Below, in pieces: positions 33,126 through 41,629 of a stretch of DNA of 64,000 nucleotides. The notes beneath the pieces were generated by a model. That model saw only the letters and a list, made by a program, of their open reading frames with translations. It searched no databases and was not told the origin of the DNA. Source of the stretch: Sphingomonas gilva. GTDB lineage: Bacteria > Pseudomonadota > Alphaproteobacteria > Sphingomonadales > Sphingomonadaceae. The stretch lies in contig NZ_QWLV01000002.1 in the NCBI RefSeq assembly GCF_003515075.1, positions 124,001-188,000 of the forward strand. The letters run 5' to 3'. Numbering within the stretch: the stretch's first letter is position 1; every line of letters begins with the position of its first letter. The position numbers were made by a program, and so were the translations under genes.

Positions 33126-34750
33126 AGCGTCTCATCGACCGGCGCGGCGGCGTTTCGACCTTGGCCGCGATCGCCATGCCCGCCCTGATCGGCATGGGCG
33201 CCTTCGCCGTCGATCTGGGCGCGATCCACATGCGCAACCGCCAGCTGCAGGGCATGGCCGACGCCGCCGCGCTCGCCGCCGCCAACGATCCGGCGCGCGC
33301 GCAGGCGCTCGCGGAGGCGAGCGTCGAGGCGGCGGGCTGGCCGGACCCGGTGGAGGTGCGCGTCGAGACCGGCGGATACACGCCCGATGCGCCGGTAGCC
33401 GATCGTTTCACCCCGGGCGGCGCGGACGCCGTGCGCGTGACGCTCAACGCCGATACGCCGGTGTTCCTGGGCGTCGCGATGCTCAGGGGCGACCGGGTGG
33501 CGCTGGAGCGCAAGGCGACCGCGGCGCGCGCGCGGATGGCGGCGTTCTCGGTCGGGTCGCGGCTCGCCTCGCTCGACGGCGGCATCGCCAACGCGGTGCT
33601 GTCCGGGCTGACCGGCAGCAACGTCAGCCTGTCGGTGATGGACCATCAGGCGCTGCTGGACACCGATATCGACCTGTTCGCCTTCTCGGACGCGCTGCGC
33701 ACGCGGCTCAAGCTGACCGGCGCGAGCTATGACGAGGTGCTGGCGGCGGACCTGGACACGGTCGATGCGCTGCAGGCGCTGGCCGATGCGCTCAACAGCG
33801 ACGGCAGGACCGGCGCGGCGTCGGCGGTCCGCACGCTGGCGGGGCAGATCACCGCGGCCGACCTGCCGCTCGACCGGCTGATCGATCTGGGGCCGCTGGG
33901 CGCCGGCACCACGCGGCCGCACGGTTTCGGCGCGCGCGTGACCGCGGCGTCGCTGATCGACGCCGCGCTCGGCCTCGCGACCGGGAACCGCCAGGTGGAG
34001 ATCGACCTCGGTGCGAACGTGCCCGGCGTGGCGAAGACGCGCGCCTGGGTGGCGATCGGAGACCGGCCGGTCGGCTCGCCCTGGGTGGCGGTGTCGGGCA
34101 CCGGCGATCCGACGCTGCGCACCGCGCAGACGCGCATCTATCTGGAGACGGAGATCGCCGTCGCCGGTCTCAGCGCGCTCGCCAGGATAAGGCTGCCGAT
34201 CCTGATCGAGCTGGCGCAGGCGGAGGCGCGGCTGAAATCGATCGACTGCGCCAGCGCCGCGATGCGCAGCGCCACGGTGGAGGCAAGGCCTTCGCCGGCG
34301 ATGCTTTCCATCACCGAGATCGACAAGGCGCGCCTGACCGACCATTCGCGCGACATCGCCACCGGGCCGGCCAAGCTGGTCCGGACGCTGCTGGTCCGCG
34401 TGGACGGCAGCGCGCGCGCCGATCTGGGCGGGGCGAGCGGGTGGCAGAGCCTGAAGTTCAGCCAGGCCGATATCGATGCGGGCGTGGTCAAGTCGGTGGC
34501 GACCAACGACGTCACCCGGTCCGCCGCCGCGTCGCTCATGTCGGGTATCGATCTGGATGTGGTCGCGCTGGGCTTCCTGCCGATTCCGGTCAGCCCGATC
34601 GTCAACGCCGTCGGCCAGCAGCTCGCCGCGATCGCGCCGGCGCTGGACGTGCTGGTCAACCGGCTGACGGCGCTCGCCGGCGTCAAGCTGGGCGAGGCCG
34701 ATGTGCGCGTCACCGGCCTTCGCTGCGGTCAGCCGGTGCTGGTCGCCTGA
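33122..34750 (+). CDS. TadG-like pilus-assembly protein
   Basis: Protein of 542 residues. RGGVSTLAAIAMPALIGMGAFAVDLG (about 8-33) is the TadG/Flp-assembly N-terminal segment, followed by HMRNRQLQGMADAAALAAA. The rest is an extracytoplasmic domain rich in Ala and Asp with no recognised catalytic motif. The GTG start overlaps tadE. The pair probably forms a minor pseudopilin-type complex. Its partners are elsewhere. Confidence 0.8.
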   Translation: MKRLIDRRGGVSTLAAIAMPALIGMGAFAVDLGAIHMRNRQLQGMADAAALAAANDPARAQALAEASVEAAGWPDPVEVRVETGGYTPDAPVADRFTPGGADAVRVTLNADTPVFLGVAMLRGDRVALERKATAARARMAAFSVGSRLASLDGGIANAVLSGLTGSNVSLSVMDHQALLDTDIDLFAFSDALRTRLKLTGASYDEVLAADLDTVDALQALADALNSDGRTGAASAVRTLAGQITAADLPLDRLIDLGPLGAGTTRPHGFGARVTAASLIDAALGLATGNRQVEIDLGANVPGVAKTRAWVAIGDRPVGSPWVAVSGTGDPTLRTAQTRIYLETEIAVAGLSALARIRLPILIELAQAEARLKSIDCASAAMRSATVEARPSPAMLSITEIDKARLTDHSRDIATGPAKLVRTLLVRVDGSARADLGGASGWQSLKFSQADIDAGVVKSVATNDVTRSAAASLMSGIDLDVVALGFLPIPVSPIVNAVGQQLAAIAPALDVLVNRLTALAGVKLGEADVRVTGLRCGQPVLVA

Positions 34751-34791
34751 CGCGCTTGCCAGCGAGTCCACGCTCCATGTAGCAGGGGGGC

Positions 34792-36771
34792 ATGTCCGAA
34801 GACCTGTTCGCGCGCCCTTCCGCAACGCCATCCGATTACAACGCCGCCTCGATCGAGGTGCTCGAAGGGCTCGAGCCCGTCCGCCGCCGTCCCGGCATGT
34901 ATGTCGGCGGCACCGACGAGCGCGCGCTGCACCACCTCGCCGCCGAGGTGCTCGACAATGCGATGGACGAGGCGGTCGCGGGCCATGCGACGCGGATCGA
35001 GGTGGTGCTGGATGCGGGCAACCGCGTCACGATCATCGACAACGGCCGCGGCTTCCCGGTCGATCCGCATCCGAAGTTTCCCGACAAATCGGCGCTCGAA
35101 GTCATCATGTCGATGCTCCATTCGGGCGGGAAATTCTCGGGCAAGGCCTATGCCACCAGCGGCGGCCTGCACGGGGTCGGCGTCAGCGTCGTCAACGCCT
35201 TGTCGATCGAGACGCTGGTGGAGGTCGCCCGCAACCGGGAGCTCTACCGCCAGCGCTTCAGCCAGGGGCGCACGCTGGGGCCGCTCGAGCGGCTCGGCTC
35301 GACGCCCAATCGCCGCGGGAGCCTTGTCAGCTTCATTCCCGATCCGGAGATCTTCGGCCCCGAGCTGCACTTCAAGCCGCAGCGGCTCTACCGGCTGGCG
35401 CGGTCCAAGGCCTATCTGTTCGCGGGCGTCGAGATCCGCTGGAGGTGCGCGCCCGAGCTGATCTCCGACGACACGCCGGCCGAGGCGGTGTTCCAGTTCC
35501 CCGGCGGTCTCGCCGATCACCTGCGCGAGCAGATCGACCGGCGCGAATGCGCCACCGCCGATTTCTTCGCCGGCAGCCAGGACTTTCCCGAGGGCCAGGG
35601 CCGCGTCGAATGGGCGGTCGCCTGGCCGTTGTGGAGCGACGGATCGTACAGCTGGTACTGCAACACCATCCCGACGCCCGACGGCGGCACGCACGAGGCC
35701 GGCTTGCGCGCCGCGCTGGTCCGCGGCTTGCGCGCGTTCGGCGAACTGGTCGGCAACAAGAAGGCCAAGGACCTGACCGCCGACGACGTGATGACCGGCA
35801 GCGAGCTGATGCTCAGCGTCTTCATCCGCGATCCGCAGTTCCAGTCGCAGACCAAGGACCGGCTGACCTCGCCCGAGGCGACGACCTTGGTCGAGCGCGC
35901 GGTGCGCGACCATTTCGACCATTTCCTTGCCGACAATATGGACCGGGGCAAGGCGCTGCTGGGCTATGTCGTCGAGCGGATGGAGGAGCGGCTGGCGCGC
36001 AAGGCCGAGCGCGAGGTCAAGCGCAAGACCGCGACCGGCGCGCGCAAGCTGCGCCTGCCGGGCAAGCTGACCGACTGCTCGTCCGATGACCCGGCGGGCA
36101 CCGAGATCTTCATCGTCGAGGGCGATTCGGCCGGCGGATCGGCCAAGCAGGCGCGCGACCGGAAGACCCAGGCGATCCTGCCCATCCGCGGCAAGATATT
36201 GAACGTGGCGTCGGCAACCTCCGCCAAGATCGCCGCCAATTCGGAGATCGCCGACCTGATCCAGGCGCTGGGCTGCGGCACGCGCAAGGACTGCGTGCCC
36301 GAGAATCTGCGCTACGAACGCATCGTCATCATGACCGACGCCGATGTCGACGGCGCGCATATCGCCACTTTGCTGATGACGTTCTTCTTCCAGGAAATGC
36401 CCGAGCTGGTGCGGCGCGGGCACCTCTATCTCGCCCAGCCGCCGCTCTACCGGCTGACCTCGGGCGCCAAGAGCGCCTATGCGATGGACGACGCCCACCG
36501 CGCCGAGATCGAGGAGCGCGAGTTCAAGGGCAAGAAGGTGGAGGTCGCGCGCTTCAAAGGCCTGGGGGAGATGAATCCGTCTCAATTGCGTGAAACCACG
36601 ATGGACCCGGCCACGCGCCAGATGATCCGCATCACCCTGCCGCAGGAATATGAGGAGCGCGCGGGGGTGAAGGATCTGGTCGACCGGCTGATGGGCACCA
36701 ACCCCGCGCACCGCTTCGCCTTCATCCAGGAGAACGCCGCGCGGCTGGATGAGGAGGCGATAGACGCATGA
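34792..36771 (+). CDS. parE: DNA topoisomerase IV subunit B
   Basis: ATPase subunit of topoisomerase IV, 659 residues. The GHKL domain has EVLDNAMDEA, DNGRGFPVD and GLHGVGVSVVNALS. The Toprim part has EGDSAGGSAKQARDRKTQ and the metal DADVDGAHI. PIRGKILNV is a standard ParE/GyrB segment. It lacks the extra GyrB insert. Its stop overlaps the start of the downstream hydrolase (ATGA). parC is 31 kb away in the opposite orientation. Confidence 0.95.
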   Translation: MSEDLFARPSATPSDYNAASIEVLEGLEPVRRRPGMYVGGTDERALHHLAAEVLDNAMDEAVAGHATRIEVVLDAGNRVTIIDNGRGFPVDPHPKFPDKSALEVIMSMLHSGGKFSGKAYATSGGLHGVGVSVVNALSIETLVEVARNRELYRQRFSQGRTLGPLERLGSTPNRRGSLVSFIPDPEIFGPELHFKPQRLYRLARSKAYLFAGVEIRWRCAPELISDDTPAEAVFQFPGGLADHLREQIDRRECATADFFAGSQDFPEGQGRVEWAVAWPLWSDGSYSWYCNTIPTPDGGTHEAGLRAALVRGLRAFGELVGNKKAKDLTADDVMTGSELMLSVFIRDPQFQSQTKDRLTSPEATTLVERAVRDHFDHFLADNMDRGKALLGYVVERMEERLARKAEREVKRKTATGARKLRLPGKLTDCSSDDPAGTEIFIVEGDSAGGSAKQARDRKTQAILPIRGKILNVASATSAKIAANSEIADLIQALGCGTRKDCVPENLRYERIVIMTDADVDGAHIATLLMTFFFQEMPELVRRGHLYLAQPPLYRLTSGAKSAYAMDDAHRAEIEEREFKGKKVEVARFKGLGEMNPSQLRETTMDPATRQMIRITLPQEYEERAGVKDLVDRLMGTNPAHRFAFIQENAARLDEEAIDA

Positions 36772-38180
36772 TCCGCTGGCTCTTTGCAATATTGGTGGGG
36801 ATAGCCGCCCCCGCCATCGCGCAGGTCTCGCCCGATCCCGCCCTCACCCAGCGCGCCAACCAGTTGCCCGAAGTGCTGAGCGGCAAGATCGCCTACGACG
36901 CCTATTTCGCCGAAAGCTTCCGCTCGGCGGTGCCCGAGGCGCAGTTCAGGCAGATCAACGCGCAGCTGGTCGCGGCCAACGGGGCGGTGACGAAAGTCGA
37001 GGGCATCGCCGCGGCGACGCCGTTCAGCGGCACGGTCAAGCTCGGTTATGAGCGCGCGGTGGCGAGCGTGCAGATCGTCGTCGATTCCGCCGCGCCGCAT
37101 CTCGTCACCGGCCTGCGCATCACCGGCGCGGAGACGCGCGACGACAGCGTCGCCAAGCTGACCGCCGATTTCAACGCGCTCTCCGGCGAGAAGGCGATCC
37201 TGATCCGCGAGCTCGGCAAGGACGCGCCGCCGCTGCTGGCGATCGAGGCGGACCAGGCGGGAGCGATCGGATCGGGTTTCAAGCTGTGGCTGCTCGCCGA
37301 GGCGGCGCGCAGCGTGAAGGCCGGCGAGCGGCGCTGGGCCGATGTCGTCACGCTCGGCCCCGATGCGCCGTCCTCCGCGACCACCGCGAACTGGCCCGAG
37401 GACGCGCCCGTCACGCTCCACACCGCCGCCACGGCGATGATCAGCGTCAGCGACAACCGCGCGACCGACACGATGCTCGCCGCGCTCGGCCGCGACAAGG
37501 TCGATGCGATGGCCAAGCGGCTGGGCGCGGACGAGCAGTCGATTCCGGTGCTGTCCACGCGCGAGGCCTTCGCGCTCAAATCCAACGCCACGCTCGGCAA
37601 CCAATGGGCTGCGATGGCCGATGCCGCGGGACGCCGGTCGCTGTTGGCCGCAAACCGGGCGGCGATGGCAATGCAACCACTCGCGCCGGGCGACGCCAGC
37701 ACGCCCAGGGCGATCAACACCATCGAATGGTTCGCCTCCCCCGCGGCGATGGCGAAGGCGCTCGACTGGCTGCGCACCGAGGGCGACGACACCGCGCGCG
37801 CCATCCTGGCGGTCAATCCCGGAGTTGCGCCGGCGATGGCCGAACGCTTCGCCTATCTGGGCTACAAAGGCGGTTCGGAGCCCGGCGTAATCGCGATGAA
37901 CTATCTGTTGAAGACCAGGGCCGGGCGCTGGTTCGCTGTCACCGGTTTCTGGAACGATCCCGCCAAGGCGGTCGACGATCTTCGATTCGCAACGCTGATG
38001 CACCGCGCGCTGGGTTGGTGCCGCGCTAAATCCTCCCCGGAACGGGGAGGGGGACCAGCCGCAGGCTGGTGGAGGGGGATCACCGCAAACGCTGCGCCGG
38101 TGGAGGGCCCCCTCCACCACCGCTCTTCGAGCGGCGGTCCCCCTCCCCGTTCCGGGGAGGATCGCGCCACTCGTCCCTGA
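36768..38180 (+). CDS. Secreted serine hydrolase, class A beta-lactamase-like
   Basis: Periplasmic penicillin-recognising-fold protein of 470 residues with a signal peptide (1-18). The active-site pattern is class A-like: Ser-Gly-Phe-Lys in AIGSGFKLW, the SDN triad in ISVSDNRATD, and KGG in YKGGSEPG. The long N-terminal extension (about 20-130) and the absence of the Glu166 omega-loop in clear form argue for a peptidase or esterase rather than an active lactamase. The last about 45 residues are encoded by a palindromic repeat (38031-38161), which replaced the original end. Translation is coupled to parE. Confidence 0.85.
   Translation: MIRWLFAILVGIAAPAIAQVSPDPALTQRANQLPEVLSGKIAYDAYFAESFRSAVPEAQFRQINAQLVAANGAVTKVEGIAAATPFSGTVKLGYERAVASVQIVVDSAAPHLVTGLRITGAETRDDSVAKLTADFNALSGEKAILIRELGKDAPPLLAIEADQAGAIGSGFKLWLLAEAARSVKAGERRWADVVTLGPDAPSSATTANWPEDAPVTLHTAATAMISVSDNRATDTMLAALGRDKVDAMAKRLGADEQSIPVLSTREAFALKSNATLGNQWAAMADAAGRRSLLAANRAAMAMQPLAPGDASTPRAINTIEWFASPAAMAKALDWLRTEGDDTARAILAVNPGVAPAMAERFAYLGYKGGSEPGVIAMNYLLKTRAGRWFAVTGFWNDPAKAVDDLRFATLMHRALGWCRAKSSPERGGGPAAGWWRGITANAAPVEGPLHHRSSSGGPPPRSGEDRATRP
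38031..38161. repeat. Palindromic repeat family A at convergent gene ends
   Basis: A 131-bp inverted repeat (TCCTCCCCGGAACGGGGAGG and its complement). It lies inside both the 3' end of the serine hydrolase gene and the 3' end of the GNAT gene, which overlap by 101 bases entirely within it. Neither gene has a stop before the repeat. Confidence 0.82.
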
Positions 38181-38652
38181 GCAGGCCCCAGATATAGCTG
38201 TCGCGCACGCCGATATGGGTTTCCCATTCCTCGCGCAGCCGGCCTTCGAGGATGAAGCCAAGCCTTCTCAGCAGCGCGTTCGAACCGTCATTGTCGGGAT
38301 CGGTGTCGGCGAAGACGCGGCGGTGGCCTTCGGCCTTGAACAGATGGTCGATCACCGCCGACACCGCCTCGCGCGCGATCCCCCGCCCCCATTCGGCGCG
38401 GGCGAGGAGATAGCCGATCTCGCTCACCCCTTCGCGGCGATTGCCGACCGAAACCCAGCCGAGCGCGACATCCTCGTCGCGGCGGGTGATCGTCCACCAG
38501 CGCCAGCGGCCCTCGCCGGCGCGCGGCAGAATATAGTCGCGCGTCTCCTCCACCGTCCCGTGCGGCGCGCTGGACCACCAGGTCATCAGCGCAGCGTCGG
38601 ACAGCGGCACATGCAACGCCTCGGCATCGGTGATGCGCATCGGGCGCAGCAC
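38080..38652 (-). CDS. GNAT N-acetyltransferase (RimJ/RimL type)
   Basis: Acetyl-CoA-dependent transferase. The family blocks are ALGWVSVGNRREGVSEIGYLL, AEWGRGIAREAVSAVI (acetyl-CoA loop R/Q-x-x-G-x-A) and RVFADTDPDNDGSNALLRRLGF. With the GTG at 38652 the first strand (LETRRLVLR) is cut; upstream codons continue the fold to 38688 but offer only a CTG. The C-terminal about 27 residues (EWRDPPRNGEG onwards) come from repeat A. The gene follows TM2 and may be coupled to it. Confidence 0.83.
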   Translation of the reverse strand: MLRPMRITDAEALHVPLSDAALMTWWSSAPHGTVEETRDYILPRAGEGRWRWWTITRRDEDVALGWVSVGNRREGVSEIGYLLARAEWGRGIAREAVSAVIDHLFKAEGHRRVFADTDPDNDGSNALLRRLGFILEGRLREEWETHIGVRDSYIWGLLRDEWRDPPRNGEGDRRSKSGGGGGPPPAQRLR

Positions 38653-38684
38653 CAGCCGGCGTGTTTCCAGGACGGGCGTTTCGG

Positions 38685-39038
38685 TCAGTGCGCCATCCGG
38701 GCGGGGCCGAAGCCGTTGCCGCGCAAATCCTTGCCGGTCAGCGCGCCGGCCAGCTCCAGATTATGGTCGCGCGCCATCGACGGGATCAGGAACGCGTCTA
38801 TCAGCCACCAGATGCCGACCACCGCGAGCGGCACCGCGCCAATGACGATCCACACCGTCATCCAGCCGAGCACGAACAGCACCAGCTGGATCGCGCCCGA
38901 GACGACATGCCCCAGATAGAAGCGATGCGCGCCGAAGAAGCCGAGGAAGAACCACAGCAGATAGGCCGCGCCGACGGACTTGCGGTTGGCGTCGTACACC
39001 AGCTGCGTGCGCATCATTTCCGCCTGATCGCCGTTCAT
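38685..39038 (-). CDS. TM2-domain membrane protein
   Basis: Small membrane protein of 117 residues. The TM2 hallmark FLGFFGAHRFYLG lies between its first helices, and two hydrophobic helices (about 55-75) complete the unit. The N-terminal part contains charged residues and no signal peptide. GGAG lies upstream of ATG 39038. Function unknown; TM2 proteins are associated with membrane organisation. Confidence 0.88.
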   Translation of the reverse strand: MNGDQAEMMRTQLVYDANRKSVGAAYLLWFFLGFFGAHRFYLGHVVSGAIQLVLFVLGWMTVWIVIGAVPLAVVGIWWLIDAFLIPSMARDHNLELAGALTGKDLRGNGFGPARMAH

Positions 39039-39061
39039 CGCCGTGGCTCCTTCAACAGGTG

Positions 39062-39095
39062 TGTTATATCAGCATAACAGCACGCGCATAACAAG
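39062..39095. promoter_or_regulatory. Inverted repeat and half-site upstream of the TM2 gene
   Basis: TGTTAT (39062-39067) and ATAACA (39074-39079) form a six-base inverted repeat with a further ATAACA half-site at about 39089-39094. It lies between the TM2 and LysR genes in a short AT-rich gap and may be the control region of TM2. Confidence 0.4.
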
Positions 39096-39110
39096 TATAT
39101 CGGACGATTT

Positions 39111-39902
39111 TCAGCTGGCCAGCGCCTCGACCAGCGCCTTCACCTTTTTCTGCCGCCATTGCGGGGTGGGCGCGGCGAGCCAGTAGCCGCGGCGCGACGC
39201 CCTTGGCTCACCGATCACGATTACCCGGCCCGATGCGATGTCCCCACGCGCGACCAGCTCGGGCACGGTCGCGCGGCCGAGGCGGGCGGCGGCGGCGTCG
39301 AGCGCGAGGCCGGCATCGGCGACCTGCAGCGGGGCGCGGCCGTCCTCGGCGATGCAGCCGGGCCAGCCGATGGCGAGATCGGGCACCTCGCCGGGCGCGG
39401 CGACCGTCACCATGCCGTCGCTCTCGATCGCCTCACCCTCCAGCTCGCCCGGCCCTTCGCCCCACAGGATCGCGAGATCGAGATTGGCCTCGGTGAAGTC
39501 GGGCGGCACGTCGGCCGCGACCAAGGCGAAGCGAAGATCGGGATCGGCGGCGGCGAGCTCGTTGAGGCGCGGCATCAGCCATTTGGCCTGCACGTCGCGC
39601 GGCGCGGCGATGGTCAGATGCTTGGATGTCTGGCCGGCCTGGATGGCGCGCACCGCCTCCTCGAACTGGAGGAAGCCCTCGCGCAGCGCCCCCAGCCCCG
39701 CCTCGCCCTCGGGCGTCAGCTCCAGCCCCTTGGTGGTGCGGCGGAACAGGACGGCGCCCAGCGTGTCCTCCAGCGCGCGGATCTGCTGGCCGACCGCGGC
39801 GGGGGTCACCGCCAGCTCGTCCGCCGCGCGGGTGAAGGACAGATGCCGCGCCGCCGCGTCGAGCACGCGCAAGCCGTTGAGGGGGAGATGGGTGCGCTTC
39901 AT
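39111..39902 (-). CDS. LysR-family transcriptional regulator (GcvA type, short)
   Basis: Regulator of 263 residues, about 35 shorter than usual. The winged helix begins LPLNGLRVLDAAARHLSFTRAADELAVTPAAVGQQ. The effector domain is present (AAPRDVQAKWLMPRLNELAAADPDLRF) but ends early. It is the last gene of metZ-apaG-lysR and overlaps apaG by four bases. Confidence 0.83.
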   Translation of the reverse strand: MKRTHLPLNGLRVLDAAARHLSFTRAADELAVTPAAVGQQIRALEDTLGAVLFRRTTKGLELTPEGEAGLGALREGFLQFEEAVRAIQAGQTSKHLTIAAPRDVQAKWLMPRLNELAAADPDLRFALVAADVPPDFTEANLDLAILWGEGPGELEGEAIESDGMVTVAAPGEVPDLAIGWPGCIAEDGRAPLQVADAGLALDAAAARLGRATVPELVARGDIASGRVIVIGEPRASRRGYWLAAPTPQWRQKKVKALVEALAS

Positions 39903-40297
39903 TCCGTCACCGCGGGGGCGGTTAGGGCGAACTTCGGGATGGCAATGTCGAATCCTTCGCCGTCCTCGCCGACGACGTGGTAGCTGCCCTGCATCGATCC
40001 GGTCGGCGTGGTGAGCGGACAGCCGGAGACATAGTCGTAGGAGCCGCCGGGCAGGATCAGCGGCTGCTCGCCGACCACGCCCTCGCCCTCCACCGCGTGG
40101 CGCGCGCCGCGGCCGTCGGTGATGATCCAGTGGCGGGTGAGCAGCTGCACCGGCTGATCGCCGTCATTCTCGATGCGGATGTGATAGGCCCAGAACCAGC
40201 GCCCGCGCTCGGGCTCCGACTGTTCGGGGAGGAAGCTGACCGACACGCGCACGCTGATCCCCCGCGTCTCGGCGACATGAGGGAAGAACGCCTTCAC
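39899..40297 (-). CDS. apaG: ApaG protein
   Basis: A 132-residue single-domain immunoglobulin-like protein. RWFWAYHIRIENDGDQPVQLLTRHWIITDGRG and the C-terminal GTMxGSYH-type loop (TGSMQGSYHVVGEDGEGFDIAIP) are the family signature. Bound to nucleotide signalling and cobalt resistance in some bacteria, its biochemical role is uncertain. It overlaps metZ and lysR by four bases each, so the three are one operon. Confidence 0.92.
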   Translation of the reverse strand: MKAFFPHVAETRGISVRVSVSFLPEQSEPERGRWFWAYHIRIENDGDQPVQLLTRHWIITDGRGARHAVEGEGVVGEQPLILPGGSYDYVSGCPLTTPTGSMQGSYHVVGEDGEGFDIAIPKFALTAPAVTE

Positions 40298-41499
40298 AAC
40301 CCGACGACCTTCAGCGCGCGGTCGAGATCGTCGATCACGTCGCGCGGGTCCTCCAGACCGACATTGATCCGCAGCATCCCTTCGGAGATCCCCATTTCGA
40401 GGCGCTTGGCCTCATCGACGCCGGCATGGGTGGTCGAGGCGGGATGCGTCATCAGCGAGCGCGAATCGCCGATATTGTTGGAGATGTCGATCAGCTCGAG
40501 CGCGTCGAGCAGGCCGTGCGCCTGCGCCCGCCCCTCCACCTCGAAGGCGAAGATCGATCCGCAGGCGTCCATCTGGCTCATCGCCAGATTGTGCTGCGGA
40601 TGGCTGGGCAGGCCGGGATGGAGGATTCGCGGCACGCGGCCTTCGAGGAAGCGGCCGACCGCAAGCGCATTCTCCGATTGGCGCCGGCTGCGCAGGTCGA
40701 GCGTCTCAAGTCCCTTCAAGACCACCCAGGCGTTGAACGCGGAGAGCGTCGGCCCGGTATTGCGGGTGAAGGCGAGCAGCGTCGTGTTGATGAACTCCTC
40801 TGTCCCGCACACCGCGCCCGCCAGGACGCGGCCCTGCCCGTCCATCAGCTTGGTCGCCGAATAGGCGGTGACGTCCGCGCCGAATTCGAGCGGGCGCTGA
40901 AGAACGGGGGTGGCGAAGGCGTTGTCGACCACGCTGACGATGCCGTGTTCGCGGGCGATGCCGCACACCGCCTTCAGATCGACCACGTCCATCGTCGGAT
41001 TGGCCGGCGTTTCGAAGAAGAAGACCTTGGTCTCGGGCCGGATCGCATCTTCGAACGCTTGCGGGTCGCGCGCGTCGACGATGGTCACGCCGATGCCGAA
41101 CTTCGGCAGCAGCGTATCGGTCAGCCAGCGGCACGACCCGAACGCCGCGCGCCCGGCGACGAGGTGATCGCCCTGTTCGAGCTGGCACAAGAGCACCGCG
41201 GTCATCGCCGCCATGCCCGACGCCATGGTGCGGCACGCCTCCGCGCCCTCCAGCAGGGCGATGCGCTCCTCGAGCATCTGCACGGTCGGGTTCTGCAGCC
41301 GCGAATAGGTCATGCCGACCTGTTCGCCGGCGAAGCGCGCTGCGGCGTCGCCGGCGCAGTCATAGGCGTAGCCCGAGGTGAGGAACAACGCCTCGCTGGT
41401 CTCACCCCACTCGCTGCGCGCGGTGCCGCCGCGCACCGCCTGCGTCGCGGGGCGCCAGTTCTGCGTGATGCTGCGATCTTGTCCGGTCTTACGCTTCAT
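40294..41499 (-). CDS. metZ: O-succinylhomoserine sulfhydrylase
   Basis: PLP enzyme for direct sulfhydrylation in methionine biosynthesis, 401 residues. Tyr/Arg of TYSRLQNPTVQMLEERIA bind the PLP phosphate, the lysine in YSATKLMDGQGR forms the Schiff base, and ETPANPTMDVVD and the C-terminal INVGLEDPRDVIDDLDRAL follow. The GQGR and length point to MetZ rather than cystathionine gamma-lyase. Upstream sequence was checked for SAM riboswitches without success. Confidence 0.92.
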   Translation of the reverse strand: MKRKTGQDRSITQNWRPATQAVRGGTARSEWGETSEALFLTSGYAYDCAGDAAARFAGEQVGMTYSRLQNPTVQMLEERIALLEGAEACRTMASGMAAMTAVLLCQLEQGDHLVAGRAAFGSCRWLTDTLLPKFGIGVTIVDARDPQAFEDAIRPETKVFFFETPANPTMDVVDLKAVCGIAREHGIVSVVDNAFATPVLQRPLEFGADVTAYSATKLMDGQGRVLAGAVCGTEEFINTTLLAFTRNTGPTLSAFNAWVVLKGLETLDLRSRRQSENALAVGRFLEGRVPRILHPGLPSHPQHNLAMSQMDACGSIFAFEVEGRAQAHGLLDALELIDISNNIGDSRSLMTHPASTTHAGVDEAKRLEMGISEGMLRINVGLEDPRDVIDDLDRALKVVGL

Positions 41500-41536
41500 G
41501 CGCCCGCTTTGGCGGGAGGAACGGCGTCACGTCAAC

Positions 41537-41629
41537 CCGTCGCCCCTGCGCAGGCAGGGGCCTCGATCGGCATACGCGACGCCCGATGTGCCACAAACCC
41601 AGTGGCCCCTGCCTGCGCAGCGGCGACGG
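41537..41629. repeat. Palindromic repeat family C, copy 2
   Basis: CCGTCGCCCCTGCGCAGGCA at the left and GCCTGCGCAGCGGCGACGG at the right, with a variable centre. It abuts the stop codon of the glycosyltransferase (41630-41632) with no spacer. Confidence 0.82.

Noticed and set aside
41500..41536. Possible SAM riboswitch upstream of metZ
   Set aside because: The expected SAM-II or SAM/SAH core sequences were not found, and most of the gap is a family C repeat.
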